A stretch of 64,000 bases of DNA, taken from Caballeronia ptereochthonis. Its GTDB lineage: Bacteria; Pseudomonadota; Gammaproteobacteria; Burkholderiales; Burkholderiaceae. The position numbers and the translations under genes were made by a program. This document shows, piece by piece, positions 1 through 7,817 of the stretch. The stretch is from NCBI RefSeq assembly GCF_001545075.1, contig NZ_FCOB02000032.1:24207-88206 (forward strand), in the 5' to 3' direction. The notes under the pieces were generated by a model that saw only the letters and a list, made by a program, of their open reading frames with translations, was not told where the DNA came from and ran no database searches. Position 1 is the first letter of the stretch, and every line of letters begins with the position of its first letter.

Positions 1-1
1 G

Positions 2-1144
2 GTGAAGATCCTCTTCGAGGACTGCGTCGCGAACGGCATGAAGGTGCTGCCGCCGGATGTCAACCAGTCGGCGTATCGCTTCGAGCCGGTCGCGGAAGCC
101 GACGGCACGCGCTCGAAGACCATTCGTTATGGCCTCGGCGCGGTGAAGGGCAGCGGGCAGAACGCGATCGAGGAAATCCTGCGCGCGCGCGAAGACGGTC
201 CGTTCGTCGATCTCTTCGATTTCTGCGAGCGCATCGACCGGCGTGTCGTGAACCGTCGCACGGTGGAAGCGCTGATCCGCGCCGGCGCGTTCGACACGCT
301 GCACGCCAACCGCGCGCAACTGCTCGCGTCCGTGCCGCTGGCGATGGAAGCCGCCGATCAGGCCGCCGCGAACGCGATGCAAGCCGGCCTCTTCGACATG
401 GGCGACGCGCCGCTGCAAAGGCACGAACTCGTCGATGAAGCCATGTGGTCGGACAAGAAGCGCCTGCAGGAGGAGAAGACCGCGCTCGGCTTCTATCTGT
501 CGGGCCATCTGTTCGACGCGTACAAGGGCGAAGTTCGCCGCTTCGTGCGCCAGAAGATCGGCGAGCTGAAGGAAGGGCGCGACAAGCTCGTCGCGGGCGT
601 GATTTCCGCCATGCGCACGCAGATGACCCAGCGCGGCAAGATGCTGATCGTCAATCTGGACGACGGCAGCGGCCAGTGCGAAGTCACCGTCTTCAACGAG
701 CAGTTCGAGGCCAACAAGGCGCTGTTCAAGGAAGACGAGCTGCTCGTCGTGCAAGGCCAGGCGCGCAACGATGCATTCACGGGCGGCATCCGTTTCACGG
801 TCGACACCGCAATGGATCTCGAGCGGGCGCGCAGCCGCTACGCGCAGTCCGTGAAGGTCGAGATGAACGGCAACGCGGACGCCCTGCGTCTGCGCCGCGT
901 CCTCGAAGCGCATGCGGCGGGCGCGCAAGCCGAAGCACCGCCGCCCGCGCCCGCGCGCGAAAATGGCCGCTCGCGCCAGTCCGCGCCGATTCCGAACGGG
1001 CTGAACGTGAGCATCGTCTATCGCAGCGAGCACGCCGAAGGCGAAGTGCGTCTCGGCGACGCGTGGCGCGTCAAGCCGACCGACGAGCTCATCACGGCGC
1101 TGCGCGGAGAATTCGCGGGCAGCGCGATCGAAATCGTCTACTGA
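2..1144 (+). CDS. dnaE: DNA polymerase III alpha subunit, C-terminal part (5' end outside window)
   Basis: Replicative DNA polymerase catalytic subunit; only the last 380 codons are inside the window, so the PHP and polymerase palm domains are missing. What remains is the helix-hairpin-helix region (about residues 45-100 of the visible part, with RRVVNRRTVEALIRAGAFD) and the C-terminal OB fold (about 195-275, with NLDDGSGQCEVTVFNE). The extreme C-terminus, rich in Ala/Pro before a final conserved EIVY, is typical of betaproteobacterial DnaE. The reading frame is open from base 2, and the GTG there is not a real start. The stop overlaps the start of the next gene (TGATG), suggesting translational coupling to the glycosyltransferase. 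Confidence 0.96.
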   Translation: MKILFEDCVANGMKVLPPDVNQSAYRFEPVAEADGTRSKTIRYGLGAVKGSGQNAIEEILRAREDGPFVDLFDFCERIDRRVVNRRTVEALIRAGAFDTLHANRAQLLASVPLAMEAADQAAANAMQAGLFDMGDAPLQRHELVDEAMWSDKKRLQEEKTALGFYLSGHLFDAYKGEVRRFVRQKIGELKEGRDKLVAGVISAMRTQMTQRGKMLIVNLDDGSGQCEVTVFNEQFEANKALFKEDELLVVQGQARNDAFTGGIRFTVDTAMDLERARSRYAQSVKVEMNGNADALRLRRVLEAHAAGAQAEAPPPAPARENGRSRQSAPIPNGLNVSIVYRSEHAEGEVRLGDAWRVKPTDELITALRGEFAGSAIEIVY

Positions 1145-2214
1145 TGCGCATCGGCATTTCGGCGAACGCGCTGAAGCACTCCGGCGGCCTCGAACGCTAC
1201 GCGATGGATCTCGTGCGCGGGTTCGCCGCCGCGGGCTTCGACGACAAGGAGAAGCTCCCGTTCTTCGCGCGCAGGATCGATACGTCGCTGCCGGAAAGCC
1301 GGCTGATCGAGCCGCATCGCATCGAGGTGTCGTTCCTGCCAGGCAAGTGGCGCGACGGATATTTCTCGTGGGCGCTGAAGCGCGCGCGCAGGAAGGCGAA
1401 AGTCGATGTGCTGATCGGCTGCAATCGCGTGGAGGGCTCGGAGATCGCCATTTGCGGCGGCACGCATATCGGCTTTCTGCGCGCGACCGGGCGGCGCGAG
1501 AAGCGCTCGGACGCGCGGCAGATCGCGCTGGAGCGCCGCCAGTACGAGCAAGCGGATGTGATCGTCGCGCATTCGGACATGATGCGCGACGAGCTTCGCC
1601 GTCTCTACGGCATCGACTCCGCAAAGATCCGTGTGCTTTATCCGCCTGTCGACGGCGCGCGTTTCTCGGCCGTCGATGCAACCGGGCGCGCGCGTCTGCG
1701 CGAGCAGTTCGGCTTCAAACCCGATGAAATCGTGCTGCTGTTCCCGTCGAGCAGTCACGAGCGCAAGGGCTTGCCGCTGATCGAGAAGGCGCTCGCCGGG
1801 TTGCCCGTGGTCGTGGCCGTCGCGGGGCGCGCGCCGGAGAAAGCGGCGGCGAACGTGCGCTATATCGGCTATGCGAAGAATATCGAGGACGCTTATCGCG
1901 CGGCGGATTTCACGATCCTCGCGTCGAGCTACGAGCCGTTCGGGCTGGTCGGCATCGAGTCGGTGATGTGCGGCACGCCGGTGATCTTTCCGGCGAGCAT
2001 CGGCTGCTGCGATGCCATCGCCGATCACGCGAAGCACGTCTTCAAATCCGGCGACGCCGACGACCTGCGCCGCACGGTGCTCAAAGCCATCGAAGCGCGG
2101 CGGCGGGGCGATGCGCGCGTGTCGGGCGACGCCGTGCGCTATGACGCCGATGTCGCCTCGCATGTGAGCGCGCTCATCGAGCTCGCGCGCGGCATCGTTC
2201 AAGTAAAACGTTGA
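1144..2214 (+). CDS. Glycosyltransferase family 4 (WaaG-like), LPS core
   Basis: 356-residue GT-B fold retaining glycosyltransferase. The N-terminal acceptor domain opens with ISANALKHSGGLERYAMDL. The C-terminal nucleotide-sugar domain carries the GT4 E-x7-E signature in SSYEPFGLVGIE, and HERKG matches the donor-binding loop. The ATG overlaps the dnaE stop by one base, which fixes the start; the longer open frame upstream is only the dnaE shadow. It is followed immediately by convergent LPS glycosyltransferases and then by waaL and msbA, so a role in adding a sugar to the LPS inner or outer core at the cytoplasmic face of the inner membrane is likely. The sugar and acceptor cannot be read from sequence. 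Confidence 0.85.
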   Translation: MRIGISANALKHSGGLERYAMDLVRGFAAAGFDDKEKLPFFARRIDTSLPESRLIEPHRIEVSFLPGKWRDGYFSWALKRARRKAKVDVLIGCNRVEGSEIAICGGTHIGFLRATGRREKRSDARQIALERRQYEQADVIVAHSDMMRDELRRLYGIDSAKIRVLYPPVDGARFSAVDATGRARLREQFGFKPDEIVLLFPSSSHERKGLPLIEKALAGLPVVVAVAGRAPEKAAANVRYIGYAKNIEDAYRAADFTILASSYEPFGLVGIESVMCGTPVIFPASIGCCDAIADHAKHVFKSGDADDLRRTVLKAIEARRRGDARVSGDAVRYDADVASHVSALIELARGIVQVKR

Positions 2215-2218
2215 ACGC

Positions 2219-2980
2219 TCAGCGAAACTCGTTCAACTGCGCGAGCTTCAGAAACCGGTAATAAACGGTCTGCGCATTGAACACGGCGATCATGAACCCC
2301 GTGCGGCCGTCGAGAAACCCGCGGCGCAGCACGTAGGTCCGCAAGAACGCCCACGCGCCGCGCGCAAGCGCTATGCCGAAGCTGCCGCGCTTGCCCGCCG
2401 CGTGCCGCTGCTCCGCGCCCGCCGTCGAATACGCGTCCAGCTTGCGCAGCACCGCTTCGAAATTCTCGTAGGAGTAGTGCATCAGCTTGCCGGAGAGGCG
2501 CACGACCGGCTTGCCTGTCGACAGCAGCAGCCGCTCGTGCACGAGATCCGGCGAGAAGCGCGCCGTGCCGCGCCGGAAAAGCCGCGGAATCCAGTCCGGA
2601 TACCAGCCGCTGTGCCTGACCCACACGCCGCAGAAGCTCGACAGGCGATCGACGGCGTACACGTCCGCCTGCGGATCGGTCATTGCCGCGCGAATCGAGG
2701 CCGCGAGTTCCGGCGTGACGATCTCGTCGGCGTCGATCGAGAGCACCCAGTCGGTGGAGAGCGCATCGAGCGCGCGGTTCTTCTGCGGGCCGAAGCCGGG
2801 CCAGTCGCGTGCCACGATCACGCGCGCGCGGTGGGCCTCGGCGATGCCCACGGTCGCGTCGGTGCTGCCGCCGTCGACGACGACGATCTCGTCGGCGAAG
2901 GAGACGGCCTGCAGGCACTGCGCGAGGCGGGCTGCCGCGTTGTGCGTGATGATGGCGATGCCAAGCGTCGGGGATTTCAT
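2219..2980 (-). CDS. waaE: LPS core glycosyltransferase, WaaE/KdtX type (GT2)
   Basis: 253-residue inverting GT-A glycosyltransferase. It begins with IAIITHNAAARLAQCLQAV, followed by DEIVVVDGGSTDAT (nucleotide-binding Asp), then DWPGFGPQKNRAL and the metal-binding stretch LSIDADE. The WPGFGPQKN motif is characteristic of the WaaE/KdtX group, which adds beta-1,4-glucose to heptose I of the inner core in enterobacteria; the exact sugar here is inferred only. A conserved C-terminal segment with several aromatic residues follows. It ends 5 bases from the convergent GT4 gene. An intergenic stretch of 57 bases separates it from the upstream GT2 gene, so the two probably form one transcript. Confidence 0.82.
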   Translation of the reverse strand: MKSPTLGIAIITHNAAARLAQCLQAVSFADEIVVVDGGSTDATVGIAEAHRARVIVARDWPGFGPQKNRALDALSTDWVLSIDADEIVTPELAASIRAAMTDPQADVYAVDRLSSFCGVWVRHSGWYPDWIPRLFRRGTARFSPDLVHERLLLSTGKPVVRLSGKLMHYSYENFEAVLRKLDAYSTAGAEQRHAAGKRGSFGIALARGAWAFLRTYVLRRGFLDGRTGFMIAVFNAQTVYYRFLKLAQLNEFR

Positions 2981-3037
2981 GTTGACTCTGGATGGCGCGG
3001 TGCGCCTTGTCGTTCTATTGAGCGGGAGGAAGCGCGA

Positions 3038-4033
3038 TCATCCGCGCAAATGCCACTTCACGAAGAAAAACGGCGAGAGCAGCCACGGGCACGTCGCGTA
3101 AATGAACATTCTGAAGCGAAAGCCGAAGCTCACATTCTTCGATGCGGCGAGCAGCGCGATCTTGCTCGCGAGCGAGCGTTCGCCGAAAACCTCGCTCACG
3201 TAGCTTTCCCGGGCGGATTTTTCGGCAAGCAGCGCGCGCATCTGGCTGCCGGCGCCGACTTTTTCGGCGTCGCTCACGAGCTGGCGCGTTTCACCCGTGC
3301 CGTTGATGTTCGCGAGCTTGATGCGCGCGATGAAATCCGCCGGCGTGCGCCATTTGCGCTTGCTCGACAGGCCGCCGCGCCGGTACAGCACGAGCGGCTC
3401 GTGCAAGGTATGCGCGCCGTGGCTCATGATCGCGCGAAACGCCATGATCTGGTCCTCGCCGTAGATGCCCGGCGCAATCGGGCCGAACACGTCGAACAGC
3501 CGCCGTGCCCACGCGTGCGCCGCGCCGACCAGATGCGGACGGTTGCTCGACCACGCCTCGAAGCTGCGGTAATCGTCGAGGTCCGTCACGCGCAGCACGC
3601 CGTGCGCCCGGCCGTCGGCGTCGAGGTCCTGCAGGTCGGTCGCGATCAGGTCGTAGCGCTTGCCGCTGTCGAGCCACACGCGCATCACGCGCTCGACGCG
3701 CTCCGGTTTCGAGATATCGTCGCCGGCGGCGATGAACAGCATCTCGCCCGATGCGCGCGCCGCGAGCGCGCTCAGATGCGCGCTGATGCCGAGATTGTTC
3801 TCGTTGCGATAGAGCCGCACGGTGTGCGGGCCGCGATAGCCGCGCACGCATTGCTCGGCGACGGCGAAGGTGTTGTCGGACGAGGCATCGTCCGAAATGA
3901 GGATTTCGAGCGGCGCCCAGGTCTGGGCGAGCGCGCCGCGAATCGCGTCGGCGACCGTTTTTTGCTGATTGAACGTGATGAGCAGGAAGCTGGCGAGCGG
4001 CGCGCCCGGCTCCTTGAGAGGTGTCGCTGACAT
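3038..4033 (-). CDS. Glycosyltransferase family 2
   Basis: 331-residue GT-A glycosyltransferase. Residues 10-110 hold the fold: FLLITFNQQKTVADAIRGAL, then EILISDDASSDNT (DD motif) and ARASGEMLFIAAGDDIS (metal-binding DD). The C-terminal third is basic and aromatic, and the last 40 residues could associate with the membrane. I place the start at the ATG at 4033 because the conserved domain begins ten residues later; an in-frame ATG at 4096 would add 21 Arg-rich residues. It lies head to head with the O-antigen ligase gene. Likely role: assembly of the LPS core or O-antigen. Substrate unknown. Confidence 0.8.
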   Translation of the reverse strand: MSATPLKEPGAPLASFLLITFNQQKTVADAIRGALAQTWAPLEILISDDASSDNTFAVAEQCVRGYRGPHTVRLYRNENNLGISAHLSALAARASGEMLFIAAGDDISKPERVERVMRVWLDSGKRYDLIATDLQDLDADGRAHGVLRVTDLDDYRSFEAWSSNRPHLVGAAHAWARRLFDVFGPIAPGIYGEDQIMAFRAIMSHGAHTLHEPLVLYRRGGLSSKRKWRTPADFIARIKLANINGTGETRQLVSDAEKVGAGSQMRALLAEKSARESYVSEVFGERSLASKIALLAASKNVSFGFRFRMFIYATCPWLLSPFFFVKWHLRG

Positions 4034-4124
4034 GTCGGATTCACAACGCGTGGATTGCCTGGCACGCCGCCCGGGCCGTGGGTCGATCGACTCCATAGCG
4101 AAGAGCGTGCCAGGCGGCAACGGC

Positions 4125-4130
4125 TATAAT
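4125..4130 (+). promoter_or_regulatory. Consensus -10 hexamer upstream of the O-antigen ligase
   Basis: A perfect TATAAT lies between the divergent GT2 and O-antigen ligase genes, unusual in such GC-rich DNA. No good -35 element is visible 16-18 bases upstream (AGAGCG at 17 bases), so it may be an extended or activated promoter. It would give a leader of about 40 bases before the ATG at 4176. Confidence 0.4.
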
Positions 4131-4192
4131 AACGCGGGTTTTTGGGACACGCGACCGGGCCGGCCGGTCAATCCCATGTCAGGTTCATCGAT

Positions 4193-5470
4193 TTGGAAAA
4201 AAATCTCCGTTACGTCATCGCCAGCCTGGTCTTGCTGGCGCCCGCGAGCACGCTGGTCGTGCGGGGTGGAACCGGTTACTGCTTCTTCGTGCTGCTCGCC
4301 ATTGCGCTTTTTGCCGGCTTCAGCAAGCCGTTTCGGCTCAAGGGCAGCCTGCTCGTCTCCGCTTATCCCTGGTACGCCGTGGGCATGCTGTGCTTCATGG
4401 TCTATCTGCCGCTGCAGCAGGCGATCGAAGGCTATTTCCTGCCGCGCGAGTTCGACGGGATGTCGCGTTTCGCGCTGAGCCTGCCGATCTTTCTGCTGCT
4501 CGTGAATGTTCCGATCAAGAATCTGAAGGCGCTCGGCTGGGGCTGCGCGCTGGGCGGGATCGGCGTGGGCGTCTGGGCGGTGTACAGCAACCTCCACATG
4601 ACGATCAACGATCTGAACCGCCTCGGCAACGATTTCACGAATCCGATTCCCTATGGCAACACCGCGCTCCTGCTCGGTTTTCTGTCCGTGATGACGATCC
4701 GCTGGGACGATTATCCAAGCGCGCTCGCCAGGCGCCTCGGCATCGCGGTGAAAGTTCTCGGGCTCGCGGGCGGCGTGTATGCGTCATATCTGTCGGGCAC
4801 GCGCGGCGGCTGGCTCGCGATTCCGCTCTTTCTCGTGCTGTGCTCGCTCAATTTCGGCTGGGTCAGGCAGGTCCGTCACTTGCTCGTCGCGCTGCTGGTC
4901 GCCGTGCTGGCGATGTCGGCGCTGCTCGCGTCGCCGCTCGGCCGCGAACGCGTCATGGCGACGCGCTCGGACATCGAGCACCTGGCGGAGGGCTCGGCCG
5001 CGTACAGCTCGATCGGCGCGCGCCTGCAGCTCTGGCGCGCCTCGGTTCGCCTGTTCGAGGCACATCCGGCGACGGGCGTCGGCAAGGGCCATCTGGAATC
5101 CTCGTTGAAGGATCTGGCGAACAAGGGCGAGGTGCCGGCCTACATCGTCAATCAGCGCGCGCATAGCGAGTTTTTCTCGACGATCGCGGAACTGGGCGCG
5201 GCAGGCGTCGTTTGTCTGGCATTGATTTATATCGGGCCGCTCGTGTATTTCGTGCGCTATCGAAGATCGCCGCACCGCGATGTTTCGACGGCCGCCTATT
5301 GCGGAATCGCGGTGTCGGGGTCGGTTATCATCTTCGGTTTGAGCATCGACGTGTTCACCGTCGTGATGAGCACCGCGCTCATCGCGCTCATCTGGGCCGT
5401 GCTGCTTGCGGTCATCACGCACGACGCGCGCCTGCCGCAAGGCAAGCCGGGCCGCGGACCGATCGGCTGA
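4193..5470 (+). CDS. waaL: O-antigen ligase / polymerase family membrane protein, start uncertain
   Basis: Integral membrane protein of the WaaL/Wzy superfamily, which joins O-antigen or other glycans to lipid A-core in the periplasm. From this start it has 425 residues. I count about ten hydrophobic segments and a long periplasmic loop (about residues 255-330) with the Wzy_C-type pattern ARLQLWRASVRLFEAHPATGVG, ending with the conserved HSEFF motif. There is no ATG in this frame near the N-terminus: TTG codons lie at 4142 and 4193. A good ATG at 4176 is in a different frame and is joined to this one only by a -1 shift at the run of seven A at 4197-4203 (see findings). The start given is a compromise. 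It is followed by msbA after 114 bases. Confidence 0.82.
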   Translation: MEKNLRYVIASLVLLAPASTLVVRGGTGYCFFVLLAIALFAGFSKPFRLKGSLLVSAYPWYAVGMLCFMVYLPLQQAIEGYFLPREFDGMSRFALSLPIFLLLVNVPIKNLKALGWGCALGGIGVGVWAVYSNLHMTINDLNRLGNDFTNPIPYGNTALLLGFLSVMTIRWDDYPSALARRLGIAVKVLGLAGGVYASYLSGTRGGWLAIPLFLVLCSLNFGWVRQVRHLLVALLVAVLAMSALLASPLGRERVMATRSDIEHLAEGSAAYSSIGARLQLWRASVRLFEAHPATGVGKGHLESSLKDLANKGEVPAYIVNQRAHSEFFSTIAELGAAGVVCLALIYIGPLVYFVRYRRSPHRDVSTAAYCGIAVSGSVIIFGLSIDVFTVVMSTALIALIWAVLLAVITHDARLPQGKPGRGPIG

Positions 5471-5484
5471 TCGGCTGATCGGCG
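5460..5484 (+). repeat. Three short direct repeats GATCGGCT/G at the end of the ligase gene
   Basis: GATCGGCT, GATCGGCT and GATCGGCG lie end to end, and the ligase stop codon sits inside the first unit. Short slippage-prone repeat with no obvious function. Confidence 0.5.
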
Positions 5485-5584
5485 GAACGGCTGAGCGAAA
5501 ACGCCGATCCGCCCGGCTGACGACGATACCAACAAACGCCGCGCGACGAGCGAGTCCAGCGCCGGGCGAAGTGGAGATACGCTC

Positions 5585-7369
5585 TTGAACAAGGAAGCAG
5601 GTTTGCGCAAGCCGATAGGCGGCACGGAAAGCTCGTCGCCGACGGCTGTCATGAAGCGGCTATGGCCGTACATTCGCCCGCTGATGGGCATGGTGCTCCT
5701 CGGCCTGTTGACGATGGGAATCGTCGCCGCGAGCGAAGCCGGCATTCCGATGCTGCTCAAGCCGCTGCTCGACCACGGCTTCGGCTCGAAGAGCAGCGAT
5801 CATGCGAAATGGCTGGTGCCGGCCGCCGTCATCGGGCTCGCGCTCGTGCGCGGCGCGGCGCAGTATGCGTCGGGCTATTTTCTCTCGTACGTGACGAACA
5901 AGATCCTGCTGCAACTGCGGCTCGAGATGTTCCAGCGCATGATCCACACGAGCGCCGGGTTCTTCCAGCGCGAGACGGCGAGCACGGTCATCAACGCGAT
6001 CGTCTTCGAGGTGAACCAGATTCTGAGCGTGCTTTCGAGCGTCGTCGTCACGCTCGTGCGCGATTCGCTCACGGTCGTGTTCCTGCTCGGCTATCTGTTC
6101 ATCCTCAACTGGCGGCTCACGCTGATCGTCGCGGTGATTCTTCCGGCGATCGGCTGGCTCGTCAGCAAGATCAACCGGCGCCTGCGCCGCCTGAACCGCG
6201 AGCATCAGACGCTCACCAACGAGCTGTCCTATATCGTCGAGGAGACGGTCGGCGGCTACAAGGTCGTGAAGGTGCATAACGGCGAGCCGTATGAGATGGG
6301 GCGCTTCACGGAGATGAGCCACCGTCTGCGCGGCTACGCGATGCGCATGCAGGTGTCGGGCGGCCTGGCGCAGCCGCTCACGCAGTTTCTCGCGTCGATC
6401 GCGCTCGCGATCGTCATCACGATCGCGGTCGTGCAGTCGGCGAACGACCAGACGACGGTCGGCGGCTTCGTCGCGTTCGTCACGTCGATGCTGCTCGTCA
6501 TTTCGCCGTTGAAGCATCTGATCGACATCAACCAGCCCTTGCAGCGCGGCATGACCGCGGCGGAACTCATCTTCGGGCTGATCGACGAGCCCGCCGAGCC
6601 CGAGGGCGGAGGGCGGCGTCTCGAACGCGCGCGCGGCGAAGTCGAGTTCCGCGACGTGATGTTCACCTACGGCTCGGTCGATCGGCCGACGCTCGATCGC
6701 GTGTCCTTCAAGGTCGCGCCGGGCGAGATGGTCGCGCTCGCGGGACCGTCGGGCAGCGGCAAGACCACGCTCGTGAATCTGCTGCCGCGGTTCTTCGATC
6801 CGCGCGGCGGCCAGGTGCTGGTCGACGGCGTGCCGCTCACGGAATACGACCTGCACGATCTGCGCGGTCAACTCGCGATGGTCAGCCAGGACGTCGTGCT
6901 CTTCAACGATACGATTGCCGCGAACGTCGCGTATGGGCAGACGCCGGATCGCGCGCGCGTGATGTCGGCGCTCACGGCGGCGAATCTCGCGGATGTGGTG
7001 GCTACGTTGCCGGACGGCATTGATACGCTAATCGGCGGCAATGGCATGCGATTGTCAGGCGGCCAGCGTCAGCGGCTGGCGATCGCTCGCGCGATCTATA
7101 AGGACGCGCCGATTCTGATTCTCGACGAAGCCACGTCGGCGCTGGATTCGGAGTCGGAGCGGCATGTGCAGTCGGCGCTCGAGACGCTGATGAAGGGACG
7201 CACGACGCTCGTCATCGCGCACCGGCTCTCGACCATCGAGCGCGCGGACCGCATCCTGGTCATGGAGGCGGGGCGCATTGCCGAGCAGGGGAGTCATGCG
7301 GAGCTGCTGCGCAAGGATGGGTTGTATGCGCATCTGCATCGGATTCAGTATCAGCAGCAGGCGGCGTGA
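5585..7369 (+). CDS. msbA: Lipid A export ABC transporter, permease/ATPase
   Basis: 594-residue half-transporter that flips lipid A-core across the inner membrane, acting as a homodimer. Six membrane helices (about residues 20-330) precede a nucleotide-binding domain with Walker A GPSGSGKTT, Q-loop MVSQDVVLFNDT, ABC signature LSGGQRQRL, Walker B ILILDEATSALD and switch His in VIAHRLST. The length matches MsbA (about 580-600). The start is a TTG at 5585 with a GGAGA ribosome-binding site about ten bases upstream; an ATG at 5651 would remove 22 weakly conserved residues. Context next to waaL and core glycosyltransferases supports MsbA over a generic exporter. Confidence 0.93.
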   Translation: MNKEAGLRKPIGGTESSSPTAVMKRLWPYIRPLMGMVLLGLLTMGIVAASEAGIPMLLKPLLDHGFGSKSSDHAKWLVPAAVIGLALVRGAAQYASGYFLSYVTNKILLQLRLEMFQRMIHTSAGFFQRETASTVINAIVFEVNQILSVLSSVVVTLVRDSLTVVFLLGYLFILNWRLTLIVAVILPAIGWLVSKINRRLRRLNREHQTLTNELSYIVEETVGGYKVVKVHNGEPYEMGRFTEMSHRLRGYAMRMQVSGGLAQPLTQFLASIALAIVITIAVVQSANDQTTVGGFVAFVTSMLLVISPLKHLIDINQPLQRGMTAAELIFGLIDEPAEPEGGGRRLERARGEVEFRDVMFTYGSVDRPTLDRVSFKVAPGEMVALAGPSGSGKTTLVNLLPRFFDPRGGQVLVDGVPLTEYDLHDLRGQLAMVSQDVVLFNDTIAANVAYGQTPDRARVMSALTAANLADVVATLPDGIDTLIGGNGMRLSGGQRQRLAIARAIYKDAPILILDEATSALDSESERHVQSALETLMKGRTTLVIAHRLSTIERADRILVMEAGRIAEQGSHAELLRKDGLYAHLHRIQYQQQAA

Positions 7370-7401
7370 GGAGGCTAGGCCCCTTTCACCTGTCCTGACC
7401 T

Positions 7402-7425
7402 TCGGGCCGGATGCCATCGGCCCGA
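7402..7425 (+). terminator. Possible terminator after msbA
   Basis: An 8-bp perfect stem (TCGGGCCG / CGGCCCGA) with an 8-base loop, followed by the moderately T-rich TTCGTTCT. The tail is weak. Confidence 0.4.
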
Positions 7426-7432
7426 TTCGTTC

Positions 7433-7817
7433 TCAGCCGGCGAACGCTCTTTCGGCCCAGCTGCCGAAGTCGCGATAGCCCGTGACTTCGGCGGTTTGGG
7501 CGAGAGAGTCGCTGCGCGCCCGAATTCGATGTCGCTGGCGCCTTCTTCGACACCACGAGTCGATGGGCGACTTCATCCACCTGCTTGACGTCCGCGAACT
7601 TTCCGTAGACTTGATGGACGCGGTCCCAGTCTATCTTGCTGCCCGCGCCGAGCGCGATGGGTTCGATATAGAACAGGCGGTCGTTCGCCGCCTTGACGGC
7701 CAGAGGAATATCGATGCTGCGAGCCGGATTTCTCGATTTCAGCGCGGCTCCGGCCAATATGTCGGATTCCGAACGAAACTGGGTGCACGTTCTATTGTTC
7801 GCAGCCGAGTCCGATCC
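7433..7817 (-). pseudogene. Decayed gene remnant of unknown family between rng and msbA
   Basis: Coding-like sequence runs downstream of the rng stop in the same frame (CTQFRSESDILAGAALKSRN, then DRLFYIEPIALG, then HQVYGKFADVKQVDEVAHRL). It then continues only by changing frame twice: to a frame with EEGASDIEFGRA near 7540-7510, then to one with SLAQTAEVTGYRDFGSWAE ending in a stop at 7433. The protein character persists across the shifts (normal composition, amphipathic pattern), whereas the nominal single-frame continuation becomes an Arg/Ser-rich shadow. I do not recognise the family. No start codon or ribosome-binding site fits, so the 5' part is probably deleted. Its base composition is somewhat lower in GC than its neighbours, consistent with acquired DNA. 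Confidence 0.55.
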
